Shown here in pieces: positions 7,863-17,459 of a stretch of 64,000 nt of DNA (its first letter is position 1; each line of letters begins with the position of its first letter). The notes beneath the pieces are model-generated. The model had not been told where the DNA came from. It ran no database searches and saw only the letters and a program-made list of their open reading frames with translations. Location: the NCBI RefSeq assembly GCF_003700275.1, contig NZ_RBRE01000061.1, positions 1 through 64,000 on the forward strand, given 5' to 3'. The DNA is from Pseudomonas cichorii (GTDB lineage Bacteria > Pseudomonadota > Gammaproteobacteria > Pseudomonadales > Pseudomonadaceae). The translations under genes and the position numbers were made by a program.

Positions 7863-9590
7863 TCAATAAAATAGGTGCTCGCCTTGGAAAGTCGCGCAGG
7901 TTGCGGCTGTTCCGACAACGACGAGAAGAGACTTTGCCCTGCTCATGCCGACATAGAGCAACTCCTCGCTGCGCACTAAATCGATGGTATCTAGGCCCCA
8001 CAGAATCACAATCGGAGACTCGAGTCCCTTGAAGCGTTGAATTGTGTCGATCAGGACCGTATTGCTATTTCGAGCGCTTTCCTCGAGCCAACTTGCTGGC
8101 TTCGGCAGGGGAAGTCTCCTCAACGCCGCGTAGTAATCGGCTTTACGCCGCGCGTCAGCAATCAAGACAGTGATGTCGCCAGCAAAAACGCCCTGGCGAG
8201 CGATGAGGTCGACAATACGGGCGTTAATCTTTGCAGCCTGAGCATCGCGCCCGGGCGACGCCTCGAACTGCACATTGTCGCCTTCGATATCGGGGGCGCT
8301 GACTGGCACCCCTTTATAGTGCCTGTATGCAGCTACATGGATCGGAGCGGTGTTCCGGCAATTCGTTGTTAGCGTGAACGGCTCCTCGCGTATCGGAAAG
8401 GTGCCAGCGCGCGCGTAAATATTCTGGTTGTCATCGTAGAAGACGTATAGCGGTGCGCGTTCGTAGTCCGATAGCAAGAGTTCGAGTGGAACCCAGAACT
8501 CATCACGGAAATCTTGCCCTTCGTCGCACACGATCGCGTCATAGCGGTCGGGAAGAATTTCAAGCGAATACGCGAAAGCATTCGGTAGTTGGACGTCATA
8601 GAGATCTTTGCCTGGGTACGTCACCTTGGCTTCTGCAACGAGATCCCGGCCTGATACATGATTTGCTTTTTCAACCTGTCGATAGCAAAGCTGGTGGAAG
8701 CTCATCACATCCAGGTTGCTCGTGCCGAAGCAGGTGCTCGACAAGTGATCCGCCAACTGCCTGTTGTAACAAGTCAGGAGAGTCTTGAAGCCTTCCGATG
8801 CGAGGCGGCGGGCCTTCTCAAGTGCCAGAACAGTCTTGCCGGTACCGGCACCGCCGCTTACGGCGACCCTCCGATGTGAGCGCAGGAAATCGAGGACGCG
8901 CATTTGGTCCTTTGTGAGCACCAGTCTGCGTGCCTCCTGATCGGCAAGCCGCGACGCGACCAGCGGAGTGACGACAAAGGATCTCGCAAACACCTCTCGG
9001 ACTACGTCAACGCCACGACGACCTATCGGCGTGAAACTTCCAGCTTCGTTGCCCCAGTAGGCAAAGGCCCCATCGATCCACGATTTGGGATCTTGAAGAG
9101 ACCTGGCCGAGCCAATCAGGTCAGCAGGCATGTCCGGCCGGCTTAGTGCATTCGCGTCACCAACGTCAGGGAAGAAGACCGAGTGAGCACGAAGCACACT
9201 CCCCAGGCCAAGGTCACGCCACCGTGGATGCTCGTTCAGCTTTGAGCGAATCGAGTACTTGGCCTTTAGCGCCTGACTGATGGGGTTGTTGATGGGGTGC
9301 TTGTGTCGATGGCGGTCTACCGAAAACCATTCACCAGAGCTCGCATCAAATCCGACGCCACCGCCTTTCACCTCGATGCAGAGATAGCCGTGGTCGGGAT
9401 GGCATACCAAGAAATCCGTTTCTCCATCCTTCGCTTGCTCTTCTTCCCGGCGCAAGATCCACCCGACTTGGAAAAAGACGACGTAATCCTGCGGGAGCTT
9501 GTCTCTCAGAGCTTTGTAGACTTTCGCTTCGGCTTGCGATGGAAGGTCATTGAGTTGCGCTTCAGAAAGCTCAGGAATAATTGTCGTCAT
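7863..9590 (-). CDS. NERD-domain superfamily 1 helicase
   Basis: 575 residues. The N-terminal 120 or so form a NERD (nuclease-related) domain: DGETDF around Asp59 and CIEVKGG with Glu73/Lys75 match a PD-(D/E)xK-like core. An SF1 UvrD-like motor follows, with Walker A GGAGTGKT at 246-253, the DEGQD Walker B at 356-360, IDTIQRFKGLE near 525 and YVGMSRAKSLLVVVG near the C-terminus, where UvrD-type motif VI lies. The gene starts 20 bases inside the end of the large ATPase gene on the same strand, so the two are co-transcribed and probably co-translated. A protein that both unwinds and cuts DNA fits nucleic-acid defence. Family assignment is strong; the biological role is inferred from context. 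Confidence 0.85.
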   Translation of the reverse strand: MTTIIPELSEAQLNDLPSQAEAKVYKALRDKLPQDYVVFFQVGWILRREEEQAKDGETDFLVCHPDHGYLCIEVKGGGVGFDASSGEWFSVDRHRHKHPINNPISQALKAKYSIRSKLNEHPRWRDLGLGSVLRAHSVFFPDVGDANALSRPDMPADLIGSARSLQDPKSWIDGAFAYWGNEAGSFTPIGRRGVDVVREVFARSFVVTPLVASRLADQEARRLVLTKDQMRVLDFLRSHRRVAVSGGAGTGKTVLALEKARRLASEGFKTLLTCYNRQLADHLSSTCFGTSNLDVMSFHQLCYRQVEKANHVSGRDLVAEAKVTYPGKDLYDVQLPNAFAYSLEILPDRYDAIVCDEGQDFRDEFWVPLELLLSDYERAPLYVFYDDNQNIYARAGTFPIREEPFTLTTNCRNTAPIHVAAYRHYKGVPVSAPDIEGDNVQFEASPGRDAQAAKINARIVDLIARQGVFAGDITVLIADARRKADYYAALRRLPLPKPASWLEESARNSNTVLIDTIQRFKGLESPIVILWGLDTIDLVRSEELLYVGMSRAKSLLVVVGTAATCATFQGEHLFY

Positions 9591-12500
9591 CGGAGTCTTC
9601 CAGAATGCACATGCGGTGCAAGTTCAAGATCACGTTGGGGGTCGCCTGCGACTTTCCGTCAAACAGCACCGTCAGTAGCTTAGTGTTTCCACGGGTAATG
9701 ACATCCCGAATTTCTCCACATCCCACGTCCTGGTGCTGTATCCGGGCTCCAGGAATGAAAAGTGCGGAAGGCTCGGCTCGTTCCTCCTTTACCGCGTCCC
9801 GCCAGTTGCCGTCAAACATGAAAGCGGTAACTTGGGCTGCCGGACTTCGGATAGGGTGTACTCGTATGTGCTCAGGGTCAGAAACGAACTCAACGACATA
9901 CAGCCAGTAGCGGTCCCCGTAGTCTTGAGCATTGCTAAATTGGAGACGTGATAGACCGACGCCGGTTTGGTTCCACTCTCCGTTTACACCCTTCACTTCG
10001 ACGAACCGGTCTTCGCCGGTCATTGGGTTGCGGCTGATGATGTCGTATCCAGGATGTGTTTGAGCCATCTGCTCCGGCACACGGCCGCGCTCCCTTTCGT
10101 AGGCGCATACCGCCTCACGCGCAACGATCTCGACAGCCAAATTGTGCTCCGACGGCCCCTCCTGATCGCCAGCTTCTGAGGAGGTCTCTTGTTTTAGTCG
10201 AACGTAGGAAAGCAGACGCCGATCCCACTGTTCCTTATGCTTTGGGCGTGATTTCTTCGCACGCTGCTCGCCTTGCACTGATCGAGTGCTGCCACCTTCG
10301 CGGGTTGTAGAGCCATTTCGTTTGCTAGCGTCCTGGCCTGAACTCTCAGAGCCTTCTCCTCGGCCGGGTCGCTCTGACGGCTCTGCTCTACCCTGGTGTC
10401 CGGAATCTTCGGTCCGTGGTTTCCGCTCTTTGCCGCGGGGGTGGGTTTCGCGCTTGTCAGAATTCTCATCTGGTGCAGGCGCCTTATCACTTTCCTTGCG
10501 GCTGGAAGGCTCCGTGGCATCGCTCATCTCATCAAGGTCGGGTGAAGTCAAATCCCCAACACTGCTGGCTTCCGCATCCAGATACGGAATGCCGGCATCG
10601 CTTAACTCACGATGGGCTTCCTCAACCGTCATCCCCATTAAAGGGCGAACACTGAGCGTCAGCTTAGAGATTTCGCTCCCTGACTCTTCTGGCATTAATT
10701 GATGGAATAACGCGTTGAGAATATGAGCCCAACTGCGATCGCTAACTGGGCGAGCGAGGATCAAGCGCCCGTTCTCAGGCTCGTAAAACGCCTGTGCCGA
10801 GGTAGGAGGAGCGATTGCCTGATCTCCCCCAACATGGACGGAGGCTTGGATGCGGACCACGTTGTGGCTGACTGCCTTCAGGCCCGAGAGAGCAACTCGG
10901 ACCTTTTTCTGAACAGTTGTCGGCTTGTCGTGAAGCAAGCGGGCGAGGATGTCCATCCGGTCCATCAGTTTTTCGGCGAGCGCGGATTCGTTGGCTTCCG
11001 GTCCATCTACGAACTCAAGTGCAACCTGCGCGCTTTCACTCAACCGTCTGACGCCGACCATTTCGATGAATGGCCAAAGCTCCGGTGCCGGCTTGCACAG
11101 AGCTTGGTCGAGTTCGCCTACGAAGAATCCTGCGTGCCACTCGCTATCTTGAAGCAGCACCTCGTCCGGATGAGTAAGTCGACCTTGCAAGTTCAAGATG
11201 GTTGGCGCTTCCTGCAAACGCCGCAGGTCGGATGACGTCAACTCCTCGTGCTCATGGGCGGCAGACACACTGGTCAGGCAGATGTCATAGACTGCCCGAT
11301 CTGGACCTGTCACAGACTTGGATTGTTCGAAATACTCACCAACGATGTCGAGCAGGATGTCGATGAAATCCCGGCCTGCCGGAGCATTCTTTACCCCGAT
11401 TGCATCAAAGAGCGGCTTGAATGACTCGTAATTGCCCGGAATGGTGTAGGCGTAGCGCCCGAGTTGTTGCGCTACCCAGTACAGCTGGTTGGGGCGAACG
11501 AACGTCTTTTGGCTTTCGACGTAAATACACCGCGAGCCAGCGAGAGTAGCAATGAGCGGATCTGATCGTTGCGCGCGCTCGTTTAACACCTGATACGTCG
11601 AGACGTGGGGTTGCACCCCCATTGTGATGCAGTGCTGCAGGTGGTTGATGACCCGCTGGGTTTCGGGGTTGATGGCAACATTCAGTTTTTCCAGCAAGTC
11701 TGTTTTCAGACGTACCGTATTCCTGAAATCGAGGATATTGGCTTGAGAACGGAAAGCGTCAGCCCGGTAAGGGGCGTACAGGGAGTCGGCTATGTGCCAC
11801 TCTTCCGTGTCCCCATCTGCAGGGAAACACGCCGCCTGTTGAAGATCACCAAGGGCATCCTGAAAGGCCTTCTTTTCTTTCCAATCTTCGTAGTTGTCGC
11901 ACAGGACGTAAAAGGCCTCACTGCTGGCACGCTTGGCATTTTCGGTTGGTAGGTATTTCTCAGCAATGGACAGCATTCGATCGACCAGGTGTCTGGCGAT
12001 CGGTGATCGCCGGATTCCCAGGCTGTCGATAAAGGTGTGCACCGATCGCGTATTGGGCACACGGCTGGCGTCGAGCCACAGATGGATCGCGTCACCAAGT
12101 ACTTTCACGAGATCGTCAGTGCGGCGATAGGTGTTGACCGGCCGCGACCAGCCCCCATCTTGCGTAGGAACGATCGGAAGCGACCCCAGCAACCGACGGA
12201 TGTCATCGTCGTTCACCAGGGTTGGGTGATTGGCGAGCTCGCTGATGAGCTGGCTGAACTTGGTTGAGTCTAGCGGACCGTCTTCGCCGAAAAATGTCGG
12301 TAGCACGGTCTGCACAAACGCCTCGATCGTCTGCGTCTGTACTCCCAGTTTTGTCGATAGGAAGTCCCTGGCTGATTCGGTCAGGACAGATACGTCTAGC
12401 AAATCCGCCTGGCCGGTCGGGTCTATGAAGTTTCCCGGCAGAAGCGCTTGGTTGGCTTTCACCAACCCGCGACTTGATAGCCATATGGGCAGACCGCGCA

Positions 12501-14352
12501 GTTTTTGATAAACCGTCTTCTCAACGGTGGCTTGATGGTCCAGGTCAGCAAACAACGAATAGATATCGCGTAGGTCCTTCGGGTCGACGCCGATGACTTT
12601 TTCGACCGGTTCGGTTTCGCACATCGAACTGATGTGCGAAACCACCGCGTTGAGATCGAGCAGCTTTATCAGCCGAGTGATCTTCGGGAGCTCTGTGAGA
12701 ACGCGGGAGGCAATGGCGAGCCTGGGCAGCAACGCCGCAATACGCTCCGCATCCAGTGCGGCGGAGGCGACGTACGACTGGTTGATGGTCACCGCGAAAA
12801 GATCCTCGGTGACAGCAAACGGTAATGCCTGCAAGCGTTGCACTGATGGATTCGCGCTCGGGTTGGCCGTTCCCGACTCCGGAAGAAGGTCGTTGATGAT
12901 GCTCCAGAGAGGGCGATAGAAATGCTCCAGCCTCTCTTGGTTCACTTGCGTCGCTCCTGCCACTTGTTGCGCCGTCGCGGATTCCAGCAGCACAACCAGA
13001 CGTTCGAGCGTCAGAATCGGTGCGCCCAGCTGGTTCATCGCTGTTAGGAACGGCCGCAGTTCTTCGGCGACGAGTCTGCCTCCCGCCTCCAGCAGTGCCT
13101 TTGCTTGGTAATCGTTCAAAGGGCTGCGTGGCAGGAACACTCCGTTGGGCCGCTGGAGACTTCCGTCCTGTGCCCCAGCAATATGTGCTTGTGTCGCGGT
13201 GGCCTTTAGGCGCTCCCAAAAACGCTTGAAGCAAGGTGGATGCCCTGACGGCTTGGAGGAAAGGTCGTATGCCCGCCCAAGGATCTGCCACAACTGAACG
13301 GGTCCAAGCATTTGCAGCAGGCTTTCGGGATCTCGAGCCAGTTCAACCGCTGCGGCGTCGATGAGCATCTCGTTCCACGCCTGCTCGTGTTGGTGTCCGG
13401 CGAAGATCAAAGCTTTGCGATCGGATTCAGGGAAGAAATCGGCGTTGATGTGCAGGGGGAGCCCTGTGGACTGTTCGGTGGGCAAGAACGCGTAGAGCAG
13501 GCCCTCAGCCAGTGGCTCAGGATCAATTCGCAGTCCGATGCTTATTTTGGTGCTTCGATGAAGTGTCTCCAGTCTAGGGTGCGTCACGTACAAGCGCTGG
13601 GCCATATCCGCTGCATCGGCACGGAGGATTTGCCAGTGCTCAACGATACCGCTGGGGCTGAAACTGACAATGAGGTCCGAACCGTCACTCCTATCAAGGT
13701 CGCAGGCCAGCAGGAGCTGCCCATTTCGCCGCACCTCAGCTTTCTGGACATGGCGAAGAAACAACAGGCTCTTGCGTAGAACTGTTTGGAAGTCAGCGGC
13801 AAGCTGATCGATGTGTGCAGGGCTGACATGGGAAACCCCAAGCGCGAGCCGCGCCTCCGTATTGGGATTGTCTGCCCAGGGCAGAAAGAATGAGGTGCCG
13901 TTTGGCTCTTCGAAAGCATCAATGAACCATTGCCCTCGCTCGGGGTAAAGCGTCAGCTTGATGCCCGACGAACGGATCTCGGGATGGTCCGTCACCTGAT
14001 ATGTGGATACGAAGCCGATGCCAAAACGACCGATATTCTCGCCACGTGACAGCTTTCCGCCGCTGCCGACATCCGTTATGCGATGGTAATCGCACTTGTA
14101 GTTGCCTTCGGCAAGAAACGCGCATTGCTTATCCAGGTCGCCACAGTGGGTGAACTGGCCGCTGTTTCGCACCAGCAAGCCGCTATCCGTGATATCGAAT
14201 AGGATTTCCTCAGCTTTCGCGTCATCCGCATTCTGGATGAGCTCCAGCGCCATCACGTCGTAGCCTTGCAGCCCGGCCAAATGGCTCCGGATGTTGCCGA
14301 GGAGGTTGGCGGTGTATGAGCCGCTTGCCCTGGGTTGGGTTGCCTGATCCAT
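9571..14352 (-). CDS. Large GHKL (sacsin/Hsp90-like) ATPase with C-terminal DUF3883 domain
   Basis: A 1593-residue protein. The N-terminus is a GHKL ATPase of the sacsin/Hsp90 type: ELIQNADDA at 37-45 is the N-box and NIGRFGIGF at 106-114 the glycine-rich lid box. A long, largely unassigned middle (about 200-1230) follows. About 1245-1400 is a charged, low-complexity linker rich in S, E, K, R and G. Roughly 1420-1530 matches DUF3883, with YDI, then FVEVKG, then a conserved SRLQF, suggesting a PD-(D/E)xK-related fold. The last 60 residues (GARIQHQDVGCGEI, later VLFDG) resemble the small Tudor-like tail of UvrD/PcrA helicases. It is the first gene of a two-gene operon with the NERD helicase. 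Probable antiphage factor; not a named system I can identify with certainty. Confidence 0.8.
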   Translation of the reverse strand: MDQATQPRASGSYTANLLGNIRSHLAGLQGYDVMALELIQNADDAKAEEILFDITDSGLLVRNSGQFTHCGDLDKQCAFLAEGNYKCDYHRITDVGSGGKLSRGENIGRFGIGFVSTYQVTDHPEIRSSGIKLTLYPERGQWFIDAFEEPNGTSFFLPWADNPNTEARLALGVSHVSPAHIDQLAADFQTVLRKSLLFLRHVQKAEVRRNGQLLLACDLDRSDGSDLIVSFSPSGIVEHWQILRADAADMAQRLYVTHPRLETLHRSTKISIGLRIDPEPLAEGLLYAFLPTEQSTGLPLHINADFFPESDRKALIFAGHQHEQAWNEMLIDAAAVELARDPESLLQMLGPVQLWQILGRAYDLSSKPSGHPPCFKRFWERLKATATQAHIAGAQDGSLQRPNGVFLPRSPLNDYQAKALLEAGGRLVAEELRPFLTAMNQLGAPILTLERLVVLLESATAQQVAGATQVNQERLEHFYRPLWSIINDLLPESGTANPSANPSVQRLQALPFAVTEDLFAVTINQSYVASAALDAERIAALLPRLAIASRVLTELPKITRLIKLLDLNAVVSHISSMCETEPVEKVIGVDPKDLRDIYSLFADLDHQATVEKTVYQKLRGLPIWLSSRGLVKANQALLPGNFIDPTGQADLLDVSVLTESARDFLSTKLGVQTQTIEAFVQTVLPTFFGEDGPLDSTKFSQLISELANHPTLVNDDDIRRLLGSLPIVPTQDGGWSRPVNTYRRTDDLVKVLGDAIHLWLDASRVPNTRSVHTFIDSLGIRRSPIARHLVDRMLSIAEKYLPTENAKRASSEAFYVLCDNYEDWKEKKAFQDALGDLQQAACFPADGDTEEWHIADSLYAPYRADAFRSQANILDFRNTVRLKTDLLEKLNVAINPETQRVINHLQHCITMGVQPHVSTYQVLNERAQRSDPLIATLAGSRCIYVESQKTFVRPNQLYWVAQQLGRYAYTIPGNYESFKPLFDAIGVKNAPAGRDFIDILLDIVGEYFEQSKSVTGPDRAVYDICLTSVSAAHEHEELTSSDLRRLQEAPTILNLQGRLTHPDEVLLQDSEWHAGFFVGELDQALCKPAPELWPFIEMVGVRRLSESAQVALEFVDGPEANESALAEKLMDRMDILARLLHDKPTTVQKKVRVALSGLKAVSHNVVRIQASVHVGGDQAIAPPTSAQAFYEPENGRLILARPVSDRSWAHILNALFHQLMPEESGSEISKLTLSVRPLMGMTVEEAHRELSDAGIPYLDAEASSVGDLTSPDLDEMSDATEPSSRKESDKAPAPDENSDKRETHPRGKERKPRTEDSGHQGRAEPSERPGRGEGSESSGQDASKRNGSTTREGGSTRSVQGEQRAKKSRPKHKEQWDRRLLSYVRLKQETSSEAGDQEGPSEHNLAVEIVAREAVCAYERERGRVPEQMAQTHPGYDIISRNPMTGEDRFVEVKGVNGEWNQTGVGLSRLQFSNAQDYGDRYWLYVVEFVSDPEHIRVHPIRSPAAQVTAFMFDGNWRDAVKEERAEPSALFIPGARIQHQDVGCGEIRDVITRGNTKLLTVLFDGKSQATPNVILNLHRMCILEDSDDDNYS

Positions 14353-14527
14353 TTGTGCTCCCGGAGTTGTTAAGGGCGGGCTTTCGGGTTGCAGTCGACA
14401 CCTCGCTCAGTACGACGCTGGATCCCACGCTCTACCAACTATTTGTACATAGATGCTCAAGTTAGCCGTATCCTTGCCAAAATTACCATCACAACGGGTG
14501 CGGGCCGCCACAGCGGCTTAGAACACG

Positions 14528-14758
14528 ATGAAAGACGAGACCGGCGAAATACTCACCCTCGACGACGTGGCTGCCTACTTGAAAGTAGGTAAGCGAACGG
14601 TCTATCGCTTGGCGGCAGCCAAGAAGATCCCGGCCTTTAAGGTCGGAGGGACATGGCGCTTCTCGCGCACTGACATCGATATGTGGATCAAACAGCAGTC
14701 GATGGAAAGTTTGAACGCCTGCCAGATAGACGATACCGCCAAGAATCCAGAAAAGTGA
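14528..14758 (+). CDS. Small helix-turn-helix protein (excisionase-type) ahead of hsdM
   Basis: 76 residues. About residues 9-55 (LTLDDVAAYLKVGKRTVYRLAAAKKI, then GTWRFSRTDIDMWI) form the MerR-like winged HTH called HTH_17 or excisionase family. The stop is seven bases before the hsdM ATG, so it is the first gene of the restriction operon. Its position in the gap between two divergent defence operons suggests it may act as a controller protein that delays or tunes restriction; proteins of this size often accompany type I systems. It could instead be a recombination directionality factor, but it is far from both integrases. The fold is clear, the role inferred. Confidence 0.75.
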   Translation: MKDETGEILTLDDVAAYLKVGKRTVYRLAAAKKIPAFKVGGTWRFSRTDIDMWIKQQSMESLNACQIDDTAKNPEK

Positions 14759-14765
14759 ATTGTTC

Positions 14766-17459
14766 ATGAAGCAAGAAAAAATAACTCTTTCCCAGCTCGA
14801 AGGCTTCCTCTTCAAAGCCGCCGATATCTTGCGTGGCAAGATGGACGCCAGCGAGTTCAAGGAATTCATCTTCGGCATGTTATTCCTCAAGCGCCTGTCC
14901 GACGAGTTCGACCTCAAGCGCACGGTGCTGCGCAATACCACCTACGCTCACCTGAAGGACCAGCCGGAGCTACTGGAGGAGCTGCTCAATGACAAGACTT
15001 CCTACGGTGACACCTTCTTTGTGCCGCCCCGCGCCCGCTGGCAGGAAAGCTGGCTCGACGAGGAAGGTAACGAGGTGCCTCCTCTCAAGCACCTCAAGCA
15101 CGACATCGGCAACATGCTCAACAAGGCCATTGCCGCCATCGAGGATGAGAACGACGCCCTGTCCGGGGTGCTGAAGAACAACATCGACTTCAACGATATC
15201 AAGGGTAAGACCAAGATCCCTGATCAGAAGTGGAAAGACCTGCTCGATCACTTCAACCAGCACCAGTTTGTGCTGGTCAATGACAACTTCGAGTTCCCCG
15301 ACCTGCTTGGTGCCGCTTACGAATATCTGATCAAGTATTTTGCTGACAGCGCTGGCAAGAAAGGCGGCGAGTTCTATACGCCCGCCGAGGTGGTGCGGCT
15401 GCTGGTACAGATCACCAAGCCCCAGGCCGGCAACACCGTCTATGACCCTACTGCTGGCTCCGGCGGGTTTCTCATTCAGGCGCACCAGTATGTGGAAGAG
15501 CAGGGTCAGGACCCGAATGACCTCGCCCTCTACGGCCAGGACAGCAACGGCACGGTCTGGTCTATCTGCAACATGAACATGATCCTCCACAACATCACGC
15601 GATTCACCATCGAAAACGGGGATACGCTGGAAGACCCGCAGATTCTTGAAAACGGCCAGCTGCGCAAGTTCGACCGCGTGCTCGCCAACCCGCCGTTCTC
15701 GCAGAACTACAGCCGCTCCAACATGACCTTCACCAGCCGCTTCCGCGAGTTCTGCCCGGAAACCGGTAAGAAGGCCGATCTCATGTTCGTGCAGCACATG
15801 ATCGCTAGCCTCAAGCCCGACGGCCACATGGCCACCGTCATGCCCCACGGTGTGCTGTTCCGCGGTGGCAAAGAAAAACTCATCCGCGAGTTACTCATTG
15901 AGGACGATTATCTAGAGGCCATCATCAGCCTGCCGCCCGGCCTGTTCTACGGTACCGGCATCCCCGCCTGTGTGCTGGTGGTCAACAAAAGCAAACCCGA
16001 CGAGCTGCGCAACAAGGTGCTGTTCATCAACGCGGACCGCGAATACGCCGAGGGTAAGAACCAGAACAAGTTGCGCCCCGAAGACATTGAAAAGATCGAC
16101 CATGTCTTCAGCCACAAGTTGACCATCGATAAATACAGCCGTCTGGTGGACAAGGAGGAAATCGTAAAGCAGCACGACTACAACCTCAATATTCGCCGTT
16201 ACGTGGACAATACTCCCGCCCCCGAACCGGAAGACGTACAGGCTCACCTCATTGGCGGCATTCCCGAGAGCGAAGTTGTTGCCAAACAGTCTGATTTCGA
16301 CAAGTTTGGCGTGCGGCCCGACACCCTGTTCGAGCCCCTGCGTCCAAACTATCTATCCTTCCGTTCCACACTAGATACCAAGGCTGCCATCAAGGCAATA
16401 CTGGTGGCGGACGAGAAGCTGCAATCCAGGCTCGAGGGACATCACAGCGTACTGGAGCAATGGTGGCAGGTGGCGCGAGATGACTTCGCCCAATTGAGGG
16501 AAGGTCGCAAGCTGCCTGACGTGCGCAGCGAACTGCTCACCACGCTCAAGCACAAACTCCAGCCGTTGGGTGTGCTGGATGAATTCAAGAGCGCGGGAGT
16601 GTTCGTCAACTGGTGGCAGGCCATCCGCTACGACTTGAAAACCGTCGTCTCTACCGGCTGGCACCATACGCTGATCCCGGATAGCTATCTCATCGCCGAA
16701 TACTTCCAGAACGAGGCCGACGAAATTGAGGCGTTTGAAGGCAAGATCAACGAAGCCCAGGGCGAACTATCCGAGGCCGTTGAAGCTGCAGCGGAAGCCG
16801 CCAGCTACGAGTCGGAAGAGGCCGAAGGCGACGAAGGCGAAGCCAAACTCACCGCCTCTGTCATCAAGAAATACCTGAAGGCCCTGATCGACGACCTGGC
16901 CGATGCCAGAACCGACTCCGCCAGAAAGGAACGTAAGCAGTACTACGACCTGCGCGACGGTATTAGCGCTATCGAAAAGCGCATCAAGGACCTAAGGGAC
17001 CGGCTCAAGATAAAGCAGGGCGAGCTGGAGCAGAAGCTGCAACTAAAACGTGTCGGTGGAGAAGAAATAAAGGCTGAAATCAACACGATTATCTCCCACG
17101 CCAAGGGCGCTGTTCAGACTCTGAATCCGGCAGTAAAGGACCAGAAGAAAAAACTTACTGGCGTGCTTAAGGACCTGGCAGCGCTGGAGATGCGACTCGC
17201 CCGCATCGATGGCCTCCTCGCGGCCATCGGAGGTCGTCTTAGCGAAGTGGACGCCAAGCGCCTGATCCTGAGGAAACTGCACGACATCGCCAACAATGAA
17301 CTTCAGTGCTACCTCAACGCCGAGAAGCGTGCGCTGATCGCCATTGTCGAAAATCTGTGGGGAAAGTATGCGGTGTCGAGTCGGGTGATAGAGGCGGAGC
17401 GGGAGAGCACGCTGTCGGTACTAAACGGGTTCTTGCTGAGGCTGGGGTATTTGAAATGA
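14766..17459 (+). CDS. hsdM: Type I restriction-modification methyltransferase subunit HsdM
   Basis: 897 residues; transfers methyl groups to adenine N6 within the target chosen by HsdS. An N-terminal HsdM helical domain (about 1-150) is followed by the methyltransferase fold: DPTAGSGG (motif I, AdoMet binding) at about 227-234 and the catalytic NPPF (motif IV) at about 308-311. Most type I M subunits are near 500-550 residues; here an extra 350 residues follow, including a strongly charged, coiled-coil-like stretch around 670-860. The ATG at 14766 is preferred; a TTG at 14760 in frame is the alternative. The stop overlaps the hsdS start as ATGA. Likely part of an HsdM2S-type complex that also joins HsdR. 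Confidence 0.93.
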   Translation: MKQEKITLSQLEGFLFKAADILRGKMDASEFKEFIFGMLFLKRLSDEFDLKRTVLRNTTYAHLKDQPELLEELLNDKTSYGDTFFVPPRARWQESWLDEEGNEVPPLKHLKHDIGNMLNKAIAAIEDENDALSGVLKNNIDFNDIKGKTKIPDQKWKDLLDHFNQHQFVLVNDNFEFPDLLGAAYEYLIKYFADSAGKKGGEFYTPAEVVRLLVQITKPQAGNTVYDPTAGSGGFLIQAHQYVEEQGQDPNDLALYGQDSNGTVWSICNMNMILHNITRFTIENGDTLEDPQILENGQLRKFDRVLANPPFSQNYSRSNMTFTSRFREFCPETGKKADLMFVQHMIASLKPDGHMATVMPHGVLFRGGKEKLIRELLIEDDYLEAIISLPPGLFYGTGIPACVLVVNKSKPDELRNKVLFINADREYAEGKNQNKLRPEDIEKIDHVFSHKLTIDKYSRLVDKEEIVKQHDYNLNIRRYVDNTPAPEPEDVQAHLIGGIPESEVVAKQSDFDKFGVRPDTLFEPLRPNYLSFRSTLDTKAAIKAILVADEKLQSRLEGHHSVLEQWWQVARDDFAQLREGRKLPDVRSELLTTLKHKLQPLGVLDEFKSAGVFVNWWQAIRYDLKTVVSTGWHHTLIPDSYLIAEYFQNEADEIEAFEGKINEAQGELSEAVEAAAEAASYESEEAEGDEGEAKLTASVIKKYLKALIDDLADARTDSARKERKQYYDLRDGISAIEKRIKDLRDRLKIKQGELEQKLQLKRVGGEEIKAEINTIISHAKGAVQTLNPAVKDQKKKLTGVLKDLAALEMRLARIDGLLAAIGGRLSEVDAKRLILRKLHDIANNELQCYLNAEKRALIAIVENLWGKYAVSSRVIEAERESTLSVLNGFLLRLGYLK

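Noticed and set aside
12545..13291. 248-codon frame in the same strand as the large ATPase, other phase
   Set aside because: Arg/Ser/Gly-rich low-complexity product typical of an alternate phase in GC-rich DNA.
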